The notes under the pieces are model-generated. The model did not search any database. It was given only the letters and a program-made list of their open reading frames with translations, and was not told the origin of the DNA. A stretch of DNA of 64,000 bases. Origin: Asticcacaulis sp. AC466. Lineage in GTDB: Bacteria; Pseudomonadota; Alphaproteobacteria; Caulobacterales; Caulobacteraceae. The DNA is taken from assembly GCF_000495815.1 (NCBI RefSeq), contig NZ_AWGE01000022.1, forward strand, positions 1 through 64,000, written 5' to 3'. Position numbers and translations under genes: made by a program. Of the stretch, positions 8,302 through 17,136 are shown piece after piece (within the stretch, counting starts at the first letter, position 1; every line of letters starts with the position of its first letter).

Positions 8302-10038
8302 TTAGACTCGCCGAAAAGTGAGGCCGGAATAGATCATGACGCCTTCGTCGGTAAAGTGCACCAACTCACCCGTCGTCTCGGGTCCGAGACCGCCCGTAAA
8401 CGCCCTGCTGGGACCGTCGATAACCAACGTATATGCGTAAGTTCCGGTATTATAGGCTAGTTTCATACTCAGCAGGCGCTCTTCAAGAATTTCGATTTCA
8501 CTGAACAGTATCTGCTCAGCTCCCGGTATCTGATAGCCGAAATGATCATAGCGCCCAACGCGCCTTCGCCAAACGTCATTGAGCGGAGGTGTTGTGACCC
8601 GGTATCCCGCCTGATAATCGCCCTCCTCCTGCGATTGTACGAATAACACATGGTACGGACCAACATCAGCGAACCGATAGCGCTCACCGCCTTCCGCCTG
8701 AGATGGGGCGCTTTGAGTTTGTTGATAAGGCAGGAAGCTTCCATCTGACATCGGCTGAAGTCTGAGCGTACCCTCCGGCTCATGTAGCCACAGCTCGTTT
8801 TGCTCAAACGTGACCCTGGCAAACGTACGCTTGCGCGGATAGTCGCCAACGTGACGGACCAGCGCCGAAGGTGGCATACGAACTTCAACCGCCTTGGGGT
8901 CTGCCGGCGCCAGGTGGGAAACTGGACGAATGCTCGTCGGCTTAAGTCCATGGTCCTCAAGCACACGGAACGCAAATTCGCTTGCCAGCGCATTGCCGCC
9001 AACACTGTTGACCAGAATCGCCGCGGCAATTCCTAATTGAGGCATCAGGAGCAGTGACGCATTGCCAAAACCAGTGCTGCCAGCATGATACATGGCGAAA
9101 GCGTTGCCGTCCTTGAACATGAACCAGCCCAACCCCTTCTTATTGCTCTCTACCATGATGTCTTGGTTGGAGAGACGAAACATGGTTTGCACCGATTTAA
9201 CGTCGAGCACCGGATTGCTTTTGCCTTGCCACGCCCGCATGAGAGCAAGCGCATAATGCGCCAAATCATCGGTGCAAGAATAGAGGCCGCCGGCAGGTTG
9301 ATCACGCAATTCCAGGGGGGGCGTGAGACGGCCATCTTGATAGTAAAGCCGCGCGCGTGGCCGAAGGGAAGGATCGGTGACAAATCCCGAGCGTGTCATA
9401 CCCAGTGGCGCAAGGATTCGCTCTTTTACATACTCTGGATAGGCACGCTGACTGACGCGCTGGATGACATTGCCAAGCAGGCTATAGCCAATATTGGAAT
9501 AGAGGCCAATCGTTTGCGGCCATGCCGCCAGCGCCGTGTCGTTCAGCAAATTAACCACGTCGACGTAATTAGCGTCTTCAAGGCCTGTATCTTTAAAAAT
9601 ATCGCTTGGCAGTCCAGAGGTGTGGTTCATTATTGCGCGTACCGTCACCAGATTGAGGTCCGCACCGCGTGTCTCAATACGCAGGCGCGGCACATAATCG
9701 GTTACGGGACGGTCGATATCGAGCAAGCCGTCCGCCTGCAGTTGCATCAGCGCGAGGGCCGTGAAGGTTTTCGTTACAGAGCCGATTGGAACGAGGGTGT
9801 CGGACGCCATGGCAAGACCGTTCTCGCGATCAGCATAGCCAAACCCTTCGGACCAGACGACGCCGCCTGCTTGGACGAGTACGGCACTGGCACCGGTTAA
9901 GCGATTGCGGCTCATACTCTCACGGATAAGCTTACGGTAGGTCTCGATAAAAGGATTTTCCGACGCATGGACTGCCGATCCGCCGGAGACGCTAGCGGCC
10001 CCGGCAAGTGCGCATTTGATGAAGGAACGGCGAAGCAT
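8302..10038 (-). CDS. Serine hydrolase, class C beta-lactamase/PBP-like, exported
   Basis: 578 residues. The N-terminus MLRRSFIKCALAGAAS has a twin-arginine look. The beta-lactamase-like domain (about 30-370) carries the SVTK motif (87-90) with nucleophile Ser87 and a YSN motif near residue 175. The rest is a C-terminal beta-rich domain common in such esterase or peptidase proteins. Substrates in this family range from D-amino peptides to esters, so resistance should not be assumed. Single gene, divergent from the LytTR gene across about 300 bp. Confidence 0.85.
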   Translation of the reverse strand: MLRRSFIKCALAGAASVSGGSAVHASENPFIETYRKLIRESMSRNRLTGASAVLVQAGGVVWSEGFGYADRENGLAMASDTLVPIGSVTKTFTALALMQLQADGLLDIDRPVTDYVPRLRIETRGADLNLVTVRAIMNHTSGLPSDIFKDTGLEDANYVDVVNLLNDTALAAWPQTIGLYSNIGYSLLGNVIQRVSQRAYPEYVKERILAPLGMTRSGFVTDPSLRPRARLYYQDGRLTPPLELRDQPAGGLYSCTDDLAHYALALMRAWQGKSNPVLDVKSVQTMFRLSNQDIMVESNKKGLGWFMFKDGNAFAMYHAGSTGFGNASLLLMPQLGIAAAILVNSVGGNALASEFAFRVLEDHGLKPTSIRPVSHLAPADPKAVEVRMPPSALVRHVGDYPRKRTFARVTFEQNELWLHEPEGTLRLQPMSDGSFLPYQQTQSAPSQAEGGERYRFADVGPYHVLFVQSQEEGDYQAGYRVTTPPLNDVWRRRVGRYDHFGYQIPGAEQILFSEIEILEERLLSMKLAYNTGTYAYTLVIDGPSRAFTGGLGPETTGELVHFTDEGVMIYSGLTFRRV

Positions 10039-10336
10039 TATTTATCTCCCCTGACCGAAGGAACACGACTTCCCAGCCTGCATGAAACGCGATCGACGAA
10101 CGCGATGTCAACAGCAGTGTAAATCGGCGCCTAAAACGGACCTCCAGTCCATTTCCCCCCACACTCAAAAGCAGAAAAGAACGTGATCCAACGATTTGGC
10201 GAGGTCTGCCCCCAGGTAGGCGCCTGGTCCCTATCTCACACCGACGTGACGGATCATTTTTCTGCGCTTGACCGCACGATTTGATAGGATAGTGGCATAT
10301 GCCAAGACCCATAGGTCACAACGCAAGACGCCGAAA
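10039..10336. other. Divergent promoter region without a gene
   Basis: About 300 bp between the minus-strand serine hydrolase and the plus-strand LytTR regulator. I see no supported ORF. A short inverted repeat, CCAGG-N6-CCTGG, lies near 10211-10226. The region presumably holds both promoters. Confidence 0.4.
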
Positions 10337-11254
10337 ATGAAAGCTCTTAATCAGTTCATGACCCGTCCGCCACCTTGGCCCGGAACGGGACCTTACAAAG
10401 GCGCAGCCCTTAAGGCGGCTACGATCGTTGGCGTATGGGCGATCATTTTCTTGCTGGTGTCGATACAGATCGATATGGCCGCGCGCGTGAACGGCAAAAC
10501 GCAACCCTTATCTCAAATCCTGCCAAGCAGTTTTCTGTGGTGCGCCCTTTGGGCCCTGCTAACCCCAACGACCCTATGGCTGGGGCGGCGCTTCAACCTG
10601 CTTCAGAGACAGGCATGGCCGCGGAATTTGGCTATCCATATTCTCTGCGGCCCCCTGACCGTCGTCGTCAACGCCCTGCTGTTTGTGGTGATCGGTAGCT
10701 GGCTTGCTTACGGCCAACCTGACGGTTCCGAAACGATCCATCTGCTGGCGCTCAAGCTATCCGCCAGCATGCACTTTAACCTGATGATCTACGCTCTTAT
10801 CGTAGGGCTGGTCGCGTTGAAGGACAGCTACACGGCTCTGCGTGAGCGGGAGTCCAGCGACAACCAGCTTCGGACGCAATTGGCAAACTTGCAAAACACT
10901 GCGCCGCCCTCCACCAGCCTCATAGCGCGAGCGCACGGACGCACGCGCATTGTGCCTCTGGACGAGATAGACTGGCTGGGTGCCGCCGGCGCCTATGTTG
11001 AGGTCCACATGGGCGAGCGGACCGTATTGATCGATGGCTCATTAACCCGAGTGCTTGCCACGCTGCCAGTCGATCAGTTCGCACGAATCCACAGAACGTC
11101 GATTGTGCGGCTTGATCGCGTCATCGAGATTACGGGCACCGGGCGTGGGGACGCGTGGCTCGCGCTGCAAAGCGGACAGCGCCTGAAACTGAGCCGGCGA
11201 TATCGGGACAATCTGGCCGTCTGGCTGAAAACGCGCCCGCCTGTGGCAAATTAA
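10337..11254 (+). CDS. Membrane-bound LytTR transcriptional regulator
   Basis: 305 residues. Four hydrophobic segments fill about residues 28-165, followed by a short linker with a coiled-coil tendency (ALRERESSDNQLRTQL) and a C-terminal LytTR DNA-binding domain (about 210-300: IDWLGAAGAYVEVH, FARIHRTSIVRLDRVIEI, LKLSRRYRDNL). Membrane LytTR proteins of this form are common in Caulobacterales and probably sense an envelope or membrane signal; targets are unknown. ATG 10337 is chosen; a longer frame from 10268 lacks a good ribosome-binding site. Confidence 0.85.
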   Translation: MKALNQFMTRPPPWPGTGPYKGAALKAATIVGVWAIIFLLVSIQIDMAARVNGKTQPLSQILPSSFLWCALWALLTPTTLWLGRRFNLLQRQAWPRNLAIHILCGPLTVVVNALLFVVIGSWLAYGQPDGSETIHLLALKLSASMHFNLMIYALIVGLVALKDSYTALRERESSDNQLRTQLANLQNTAPPSTSLIARAHGRTRIVPLDEIDWLGAAGAYVEVHMGERTVLIDGSLTRVLATLPVDQFARIHRTSIVRLDRVIEITGTGRGDAWLALQSGQRLKLSRRYRDNLAVWLKTRPPVAN

Positions 11255-11353
11255 GTCCCGCTCAATAGACCAGAGTTTGCCGGCAAGGGCGCGCGATGGC
11301 TACCAAGGCTCCAAATGAAACAGGAAGCCTGCCATGCGTGCGAGACGTAAATT

Positions 11354-12199
11354 ATGACTGGTCTAAACCCCAATCCCCTACCCCGGCCATTCGCCTCTTC
11401 TGCCGAAAATGCGGGATCGGACCAAGAGCAGGCCGAGGCCAGAACACTGACCCGGACGGTGATCGAGGAACTTAAGGAAACCGCCGCCGTCATCGCGATC
11501 GCCCTTCTTCTTGTTCTTGTCTTACGTTCCCTACTCTTCCAGCCCTTCACCATTCCTTCGGCATCGATGGAGCCCACTCTGTACGAGGGCGACTACATCA
11601 TCATATCCAAGTGGAACTACGGCTATTCAAAATATTCCCTGCCGGTGACCTTACCCTTCCTCAAGGGGCGCCTGTTTGGCACGGCCCCCACGCGCGGCGA
11701 CGTGGTGGTGTTCAAGCTTCCCGGTGACAATAAGAAAGACTTGATCAAGCGGGTCATTGGCTTGCCCGGCGACCGCGTTCAAATGCGACACAACCAGTTG
11801 TTCGTTAATGACAGTCCGGTGCCCGCCACCCGCGTCGGCCTGGTTCACGCGAATGACGCCAAGTTTTTCAACGGCACGGACACAGCCACCGAATACAGCG
11901 AAACGCTGCCGGGCGGGCGTCCTCATTTGATGCAGGACATGGTCGAGGACGGCGCGGTTGACGATACGGAGGTTTTTGTCGTGCCCGCGCATCATTACTT
12001 CATGATGGGTGACAACCGAGACAATTCCGAGGATAGCCGTTTCCCAATGTCCACCGGCGGCGTCGATATGGTGCCGGAGGAAAACCTGGAAGGTCCAGCT
12101 AAACTTGTGCTGTTGTCATGGAAGCAAGGCGCCAGCCTGTGGAAACCCTGGACCTGGCTCAACGTCCGACCGGATCGCTTCTTTAAGCCAATCAAGTAA
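11354..12199 (+). CDS. lepB: Signal peptidase I
   Basis: 281 residues. One N-terminal hydrophobic anchor (about 45-62) is followed by the catalytic box PSASMEPTLYEGD with Ser71, and DLIKRVIGLPGD with the general-base Lys132; GDNRDNSEDSR is the conserved box E. The enzyme cleaves signal peptides of Sec and Tat substrates at the periplasmic face. An unusually long hydrophilic N-terminus (about 40 residues) precedes the anchor. It is immediately followed by a fragment of prfH, which is unrelated to its function. It could be a second lepB paralogue. Confidence 0.92.
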   Translation: MTGLNPNPLPRPFASSAENAGSDQEQAEARTLTRTVIEELKETAAVIAIALLLVLVLRSLLFQPFTIPSASMEPTLYEGDYIIISKWNYGYSKYSLPVTLPFLKGRLFGTAPTRGDVVVFKLPGDNKKDLIKRVIGLPGDRVQMRHNQLFVNDSPVPATRVGLVHANDAKFFNGTDTATEYSETLPGGRPHLMQDMVEDGAVDDTEVFVVPAHHYFMMGDNRDNSEDSRFPMSTGGVDMVPEENLEGPAKLVLLSWKQGASLWKPWTWLNVRPDRFFKPIK

Positions 12200-12205
12200 C
12201 CCATA

Positions 12206-12288
12206 CCCACCAAAACCTGGAACGCGGCAACCCGGTGCGCACCTACACCGGACCGCTGTTCAAGCTTAAGCGGGCCAGAAAGCGCACC
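12206..12288 (+). pseudogene. Displaced 3' end of a prfH allele
   Basis: An 83-bp segment seven bases after the lepB stop matches 6773-6855 (the end of prfH and the bases after it) at 78 of 83 positions. Three of the five differences are silent in the prfH frame and one turns the stop TAG into AAG. This argues for the 3' end of a different prfH allele rather than a fresh copy. Lacking a start, it is not a gene. Confidence 0.85.
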
Positions 12289-12403
12289 TCAGGTCGCTAA
12301 AACCCAACCCTACTAAACGCATCGTTTAACAATAAAATTGCCGATACAGTCATGTCAGCCAAAATGCGAACTGATATCCAGTTTCCGTGGCGGAGGCTTT
12401 AAA

Positions 12404-12925
12404 ATGTCGACGATCAGCGAAAGAACCGACCTTCCCCGTGTCCTGCTCGTGGAGGATACGGCTGGCGAAGCGACGCTTATGAAGCTTGCCTTCCGCCGCT
12501 CGGAATTACCCAGCCAGGTGATTGTCGCCACATCGGCGGAACTCGCCCTTTCGATGCTGAAACGCGAAGGGAAATATGAAGCGCTTGACCTGCCCGACCT
12601 GATCCTGACAGATCTCAATCTGCCCAGAATGAGCGGTTTGCATCTGTTGAAGCAGGTCAAGGCGGACCCCACCCTGCGCAACATTCCAATCGTGATCCTA
12701 AGTACCACCGGCGAGATGGAAGACCTTCAGACGGCTTATAAAGACTGCGCCAACGGCTACGTCATAAAGCCGATAAGCCTGGACGACTATGACAATCTGA
12801 TCGGGGTCATCCAGGACTATTGGTTCGGATTGGTGCAGACGATTCCGACCGATACGGGTCCCACAGATACGGGTCTTATCGAGTCAGAGGACGCGCCCCC
12901 GCACCGGCGCGCGGCTCAAGCTTAA
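12404..12925 (+). CDS. Single-domain response regulator
   Basis: 173 residues, essentially one receiver domain: LLVEDTAGEATLMK (acidic pocket near 17-18), phospho-acceptor Asp70 in LILTDLNLPRMSG, conserved Thr and Lys in ILSTTGEM and GYVIKPIS. There is no output domain. The type resembles Rcp1-like regulators that work with phytochrome-type kinases, but no kinase is adjacent. The last 25 residues contain a small repeat (TDTGPTDTG) and run into a prfH 3' fragment read in another frame, so the C-terminus may be recent. GTGGCGGAGG precedes the ATG. Confidence 0.85.
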   Translation: MSTISERTDLPRVLLVEDTAGEATLMKLAFRRSELPSQVIVATSAELALSMLKREGKYEALDLPDLILTDLNLPRMSGLHLLKQVKADPTLRNIPIVILSTTGEMEDLQTAYKDCANGYVIKPISLDDYDNLIGVIQDYWFGLVQTIPTDTGPTDTGLIESEDAPPHRRAAQA

Positions 12926-12945
12926 GCGCGCCAGATAGGGGCGCC
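12903..12945 (+). pseudogene. Third, shorter prfH 3'-end fragment
   Basis: This segment, which ends in the core CAAGCTTAAGCGCGCCAGAT, corresponds to the last codons of prfH (CAAGCTTAAGCTGGCCAGAT at the intact gene). It supplies the stop codon of the response regulator in a different frame. With the copies at 6773 and 12206 it forms a series of three prfH ends in one orientation. Confidence 0.6.
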
Positions 12946-13030
12946 AAATGGGGGGCGTAGTCAGACGTTGAAAGCGGCCGGTGAATCGTCCACTGTCCGC
13001 CGGACGATTTATGGCTCAAAGTGAAATGGT

Positions 13031-13951
13031 TTGGTTCGCGTGCGTAAACTGAAGGCAGGGCGATGGATGTTGGCGCTTGGCGCCATGCTGCTGACGGGTC
13101 TGGCGGCGGACGCGTTCTGGTTCGAGCCGGAAAGCCTGACGGTCGATAGGTTCGACGTGCAGACGCCCTATTGGCCTCAGAGCACAGCCCCTATACGCGC
13201 CGTATTTCTCACCGACCTCCACATTGATCCGCTGCATATGACCCCGGCACGCGTTCGCAAGATTGTGCAGCAGGTGAACGCCTTACATCCGGACATCGTG
13301 CTGTTGGGGGGCGATTATGTCGGCACCGATTGGCTGACGGTGCACCGAATGCGCCAGCTTTGGGCGCGCTCAAAGGCGGACACGGCGCGCGAAGATGACG
13401 GGTTTCAGGCCTTAAGCCGGCTGTCGGCGCCGCTTGGCGTCTACGGCGTCCTGGGAAATCATGACTGTTGGTGGAGCTGCGACGAAGCGGCGCGTCAACT
13501 TCAAAAGGCGGGCGTGCATGTCCTGGTCAATCAGTCGGCCCGCGTCCCGCGCCCCGGTGGCGATATGTGGCTGGCGGGCCTGGCCAACCTGACGACCGGC
13601 CATCCGGACTTCGCACAGGCTCTGAACGGGGTGCCTAAGGGGGCCGCCGTGATAACGCTCATCCACGAACCGGACCCGTTTGGCGACCATCCGGAAGCCA
13701 AGCTGATCCTGGCCGGGCATACCCACGCTGGTCAGGTTCGCTTTCCGTGGATTGGCGCGCCGGTCCGAAACTCACGCTATTTGGAAGAGACCGCCAAAGG
13801 GTGGCTTACGCGCGGCGACCGCATTTTGATTGTCTCGCGCGGCTTAGGAGAAAGCGGCGTGCCCGTGCGTTTCGGAGCCCCGCCGCAGATAATGGTGTTA
13901 AATATACACGCCGGAAAAGCCGCAGCGGTATCCATAATCGGGCGGTCCTGA
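13031..13951 (+). CDS. Calcineurin-like metallophosphoesterase, membrane-anchored
   Basis: About 306 residues with an N-terminal hydrophobic segment (about 12-27). Metal-binding motifs are in order: FLTDLHIDPLH (DxH), LLGGDYVG (GDxxG), LGNHDCW (GNHD), LIHEPDP and AGHTHAGQ (GHTH). The set matches the YaeI/YkuE group of envelope phosphodiesterases, some of which act on lipid substrates such as UDP-diacylglucosamine; the substrate here is not known. The start is uncertain: TTG at 13031, GTG at 13040 or a later ATG at 13067. Confidence 0.85.
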   Translation: MVRVRKLKAGRWMLALGAMLLTGLAADAFWFEPESLTVDRFDVQTPYWPQSTAPIRAVFLTDLHIDPLHMTPARVRKIVQQVNALHPDIVLLGGDYVGTDWLTVHRMRQLWARSKADTAREDDGFQALSRLSAPLGVYGVLGNHDCWWSCDEAARQLQKAGVHVLVNQSARVPRPGGDMWLAGLANLTTGHPDFAQALNGVPKGAAVITLIHEPDPFGDHPEAKLILAGHTHAGQVRFPWIGAPVRNSRYLEETAKGWLTRGDRILIVSRGLGESGVPVRFGAPPQIMVLNIHAGKAAAVSIIGRS

Positions 13952-14000
13952 TCTAGCGTCTGGGACATATCGATGTTTGGGACAACATAGGACGAAAGAC

Positions 14001-14174
14001 GTGTCAAAAATACGGATCTACCAAATTGCAACACTTGGCGCTTTCTTTGCGTACATGATTTTACGTATTTACAACAAATCTATCGATGCAGCAGTAAGCC
14101 CCATGATAGTCGTGCCGATTTATACAATAATATGTGGCGCAATTTACTATATACTTATCGGAAGGAAATCGTAA
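14001..14174 (+). CDS. Small two-helix membrane protein
   Basis: 57 codons from GTG 14001 (a TTG at 13977 is an alternative). Two hydrophobic segments at about 8-25 and 35-52 end in a basic tail (LIGRKS). The base composition is much more AT-rich than the phosphoesterase upstream, suggesting foreign origin. No family recognised. Confidence 0.5.
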   Translation: MSKIRIYQIATLGAFFAYMILRIYNKSIDAAVSPMIVVPIYTIICGAIYYILIGRKS

Positions 14175-14254
14175 AACTCATCGACAGTAAATTGCTCCAG
14201 AAAATATTATGGTGACTGACGCCAAGATCCTATGCTGTTAGGTCAGCAATCGCC

Positions 14255-14359
14255 TCAAAACGCGTTGCAGACCGGATAGGCAAAATTCAGCACGTTGACG
14301 GCCTCGAACGCGAACACGATAAAGGCAATCGCCGCCAGGCTCAGCCCGAGCCACGTTCG
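14255..14359 (-). pseudogene. 3' fragment of a membrane protein gene
   Basis: Reading minus from 14359, an open frame with the residues LGLSLAAIAFIVFAFEAVN and ending NFAYPVCNAF, stop, looks like the last transmembrane helix of a membrane protein. It has no start: its upstream part runs into the 3' end of the KAP NTPase gene in another frame. The parent gene is not in this window. It fits the pattern of gene 3' ends left behind by inserted cassettes. Confidence 0.5.
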
Positions 14360-16449
14360 GTTGCGCCCCCATGTGGAGCCTTGTTCTTTTTACCGTTTGG
14401 ATTGCGCACTTTGCTGCGCAAACCTTTTTCGGATGAGTTGGTCGTAGATTTTTTGGCAGGCTTCGCGGGAGGCGCGCCGTCGGCGAAGGCGCCCTTGGCC
14501 GTCGCTCTCGACGCCTTCTCCTCTGCATCCTGCTTATCGGCGGCATCGAGGATCGGCTTTATCACGTGTTGAAGCCGGGTCTGAAGGCGATACTTCGACA
14601 ACTTGCCTGTAAAAGGTAATCGTCTAGTCAATTCGTCTGATACGGCTTTCAACCATGCCCGCTCCGGCGCCAAGGCATGCCGGATGACATCGTTCTCGTA
14701 TCGCAGTTTCAACGTGTTGAATATATCTACTTGTGCCTCCCCGCCGACCGAAAGTATCTTTTCAACGAAGTCAATCGGCGCGATCCTAGCAAGGACGGGA
14801 CGGTCGTAATAGAGGGCGTGCTGGAAGTTGTTGAACACCAGCTGCCGCGTGAACTGGCTAAGGTTTGAATCTATAAGCGCCATTAGGCCGTTGGCGACCT
14901 CGGTGAGCCGTTCCTCAGAAATCTTCGCCAGGACCACCTGATAATGGCGAACGATCTCGGCAAACTCAGGCGTTTCGCCGTGGGTATATGCGCGCCCTCC
15001 ATAGCCCATTTCGGGCAGGAATGCGTCGGCAGAAAAGTCAGGTGCCAGATGGCGGTTATCGGAAAGAAAGTCGATATAAGCCTTGCACTCGCGGACGACG
15101 TCATCTGCTGTCTGGGAGATAGATCCGACCTTAACAAAGGCGAGCCTCACCCCGAAGACGTGGAACACCACCCCTGTTTCCACATACTCGCGGTTCTGAA
15201 AGGCGGCCTCCACTGCTGCACAATCGGCGTCGAAATCGGCGTCATTCATTGTCCAATAATGGTACAACCGCTCCCAAGGCTGTTCGGCACGCGGGCTCCT
15301 ATAATGAGGACTGTCGTTCAGCTCGGCACGTAGCTCTTCCCAATCGAGACAACCATCACAAATTAGCGTGGCAAAGGTTTTCGTCGAGGGCACAGTGTTA
15401 CGAAAGGGGAAGGTCGGGTATTTGGTTTTGAGATACTCATAGGTTTTGAAGTCGGGACGTTTCTTGGTGTCCGACAACATCAAGGACCGGATCGCTACGC
15501 CATCCAACTTAGCCATTTCACTCCTAGGCAATTTACCAAGCTTATGCTCCGCTACCAGAATGAAACAAGCACGGAATATTTCCATAACCGCTTTCTGGTT
15601 TGCCCAGTGGCAGCTTTCAAATGCGCGAGTCATGCGCTCAAACGTCTTCAGGCCATGCTTCAGTGTTCTCAGATTACCTGTTGCCGTTTCACGTTGTAGG
15701 TCGAGGATATCAGTTCTGTGCGCTATCAAGAAGTCCCGCGCCATGCCTTTCGGGAAGCTTTCCAGGACTGGGGCGAGCGTTGCTTCCGCATCGGGTTTAA
15801 TTTCAAGAGTTTGGCCTATTAGCTTTTCTTTGATGGCGTCGAAGGCCTTGTCGGCAGAGGATTTTCCTCCTTCCTTCTCGTCACTTTCTGACTCGTCGCC
15901 CACCCCCCGGATTTTCGCGCTGTTTGCCAAAATGATGGCTTTGGAGCCTTGGTGCTCAACAATGTAATTTATATATCCGAGGACGATCGCCAGGTCGAGG
16001 CTGCTGCGCTCCAGGTCGTCGAAGATAAGGATGTAGTCCTTCGGTCGTTTAGCGCCCTTGGCGGCCGAATCCAAATCCGGAAGCGCTAGACTTAGGGTCC
16101 CATCGTCTTTACCGTCGGCATCAATGTCTATCTTCAGGGCTCCCTTCAAAAACGCCTTGCCAAACTTTGCGGCTAGCTTCATGCCGTCCGACGCCAGTAC
16201 AGGGTGCAACTGCCTGAAAAATTCAAAATCAATCTGATCAGTTGAAGACATGCCATAGAGACTGACGAAGAGAGTTTCAGTCTTTAGTGAGGCCTTAAGG
16301 CGCTCCCTATACTCTTTGATGAGATAGGTTTTGCCCGCGCCCCAGGGGCCGGTGAGCAAAACCGCGTAGTCCGTCTTGTTGTCTGAGTCGCAGTAATAAT
16401 CGAGGTACTCGAATATGTGAGCGTTGGGGCTGTTAGTAGACGACAACAC
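14341..16449 (-). CDS. KAP-family P-loop NTPase
   Basis: About 702 residues. GPWGAGKT is a Walker A motif (about 34-41) and YILIFDDLERS a Walker B; the region between contains a charged insert. These mark the KAP family of predicted membrane-associated NTPases, which includes the phage-exclusion protein PifA. No transmembrane helices are obvious here. The C-terminal 60 residues are Lys/Ala-rich and disordered. The proposed GTG start (16449) follows AGGGAG; ATG 16479 is possible. It stands alone and is AT-richer than its neighbours. A defence role is a hypothesis only. Confidence 0.8.
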   Translation of the reverse strand: MLSSTNSPNAHIFEYLDYYCDSDNKTDYAVLLTGPWGAGKTYLIKEYRERLKASLKTETLFVSLYGMSSTDQIDFEFFRQLHPVLASDGMKLAAKFGKAFLKGALKIDIDADGKDDGTLSLALPDLDSAAKGAKRPKDYILIFDDLERSSLDLAIVLGYINYIVEHQGSKAIILANSAKIRGVGDESESDEKEGGKSSADKAFDAIKEKLIGQTLEIKPDAEATLAPVLESFPKGMARDFLIAHRTDILDLQRETATGNLRTLKHGLKTFERMTRAFESCHWANQKAVMEIFRACFILVAEHKLGKLPRSEMAKLDGVAIRSLMLSDTKKRPDFKTYEYLKTKYPTFPFRNTVPSTKTFATLICDGCLDWEELRAELNDSPHYRSPRAEQPWERLYHYWTMNDADFDADCAAVEAAFQNREYVETGVVFHVFGVRLAFVKVGSISQTADDVVRECKAYIDFLSDNRHLAPDFSADAFLPEMGYGGRAYTHGETPEFAEIVRHYQVVLAKISEERLTEVANGLMALIDSNLSQFTRQLVFNNFQHALYYDRPVLARIAPIDFVEKILSVGGEAQVDIFNTLKLRYENDVIRHALAPERAWLKAVSDELTRRLPFTGKLSKYRLQTRLQHVIKPILDAADKQDAEEKASRATAKGAFADGAPPAKPAKKSTTNSSEKGLRSKVRNPNGKKNKAPHGGATERGSG

Positions 16450-16475
16450 AAATCTCCCTATGAGCATTGAAAACG

Positions 16476-16715
16476 TCAAATACTACGTTTAGTTGAACTG
16501 CGGGTAAAAAATTTGCTTGGAACACCGTCCCAGAGAAATAACAGCCAACGGCAATGTCCGCTCGCAGGCAAAGCGGACTTGTGCGTGGTCCATCCTTGCC
16601 GCAAAGAGCAGCCGAATGAACATCGCGGCGAATAAGGCTGCATAAACGCCTGCTCCAGTTCGTGAGCCAATTTGAAGTTGATATTATCCGGGTGAACGCC
16701 GTTTCCGATGAGGCA
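16476..16715 (-). pseudogene. Possible gene fragment upstream of the KAP gene
   Basis: In this roughly 340-bp gap a minus-strand frame includes NGVHPDNINFKLAHELEQAF and ends in TGA at 16476. The peptide looks protein-like, but it has no convincing start and I cannot name it. It may be a remnant or chance. The rest of the gap holds the arsR operator. Confidence 0.25.
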
Positions 16716-16751
16716 CGCAAGGTCATTCCCAACGATAGCCGATCACGACGA

Positions 16752-16809
16752 AACTTAAGCATTTGGTTGACTTTTGCGATCGATATGAATACTTAAGCAT
16801 ATGGTTGAG
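16752..16809 (+). promoter_or_regulatory. Direct repeat operator upstream of arsR
   Basis: ACTTAAGCATTTGGTTGA and ACTTAAGCATATGGTTGA occur 38 bp apart (17 of 18 identical). The second one covers the arsR start codon. CTTAAG is itself palindromic. This is a likely autoregulatory binding site for the ArsR-type protein. Confidence 0.55.
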
Positions 16810-17136
16810 CTTTCGATATCCCTGGACCGCGCCTTTCACGCCCTGTCGGACGCCACGCGGCGCGGCATGTTGGACCGCCTGTCGCGCGGTCCCGCCTCGG
16901 TCAGCGAATTGGCCCGGCCCTATAGTTCGTCGCTGGCGGCGATACACCAACACGTCCATGTGCTGGAATCCAGCGGCCTCATCGTCACCGAAAAGCACGG
17001 CCGAACCCGCCAATGCCGCCTCTCCCCTGAGGCTGTGCTGACGGTCGAAACCTGGCTAAGCGACCGGCGGCGCCTGTGGGAAGATCGCTTCGATCACCTG
17101 GGCAAGCTGCTTGAAACACCGGAAGATCAGACATGA
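16801..17136 (+). CDS. ArsR-family transcriptional regulator
   Basis: 111 residues. The winged-helix core is plain: HALSDATRRGMLDRLSRGPASVSELARPYSSSLAAIHQHVHVLESSGLI split over about residues 13-62, then a wing KHGRTRQCRL. No metal-binding Cys pair is present, so it belongs to the ArsR subgroup that is paired with SRPBCC proteins. It overlaps the next gene by ATGA and starts a three-gene operon. Confidence 0.9.
   Translation: MVELSISLDRAFHALSDATRRGMLDRLSRGPASVSELARPYSSSLAAIHQHVHVLESSGLIVTEKHGRTRQCRLSPEAVLTVETWLSDRRRLWEDRFDHLGKLLETPEDQT

Noticed and set aside
9085-9900. 271-codon plus-strand frame inside the serine hydrolase gene
   Set aside because: It is antisense to the catalytic domain with SVTK and YSN motifs; no ribosome-binding site or domain.
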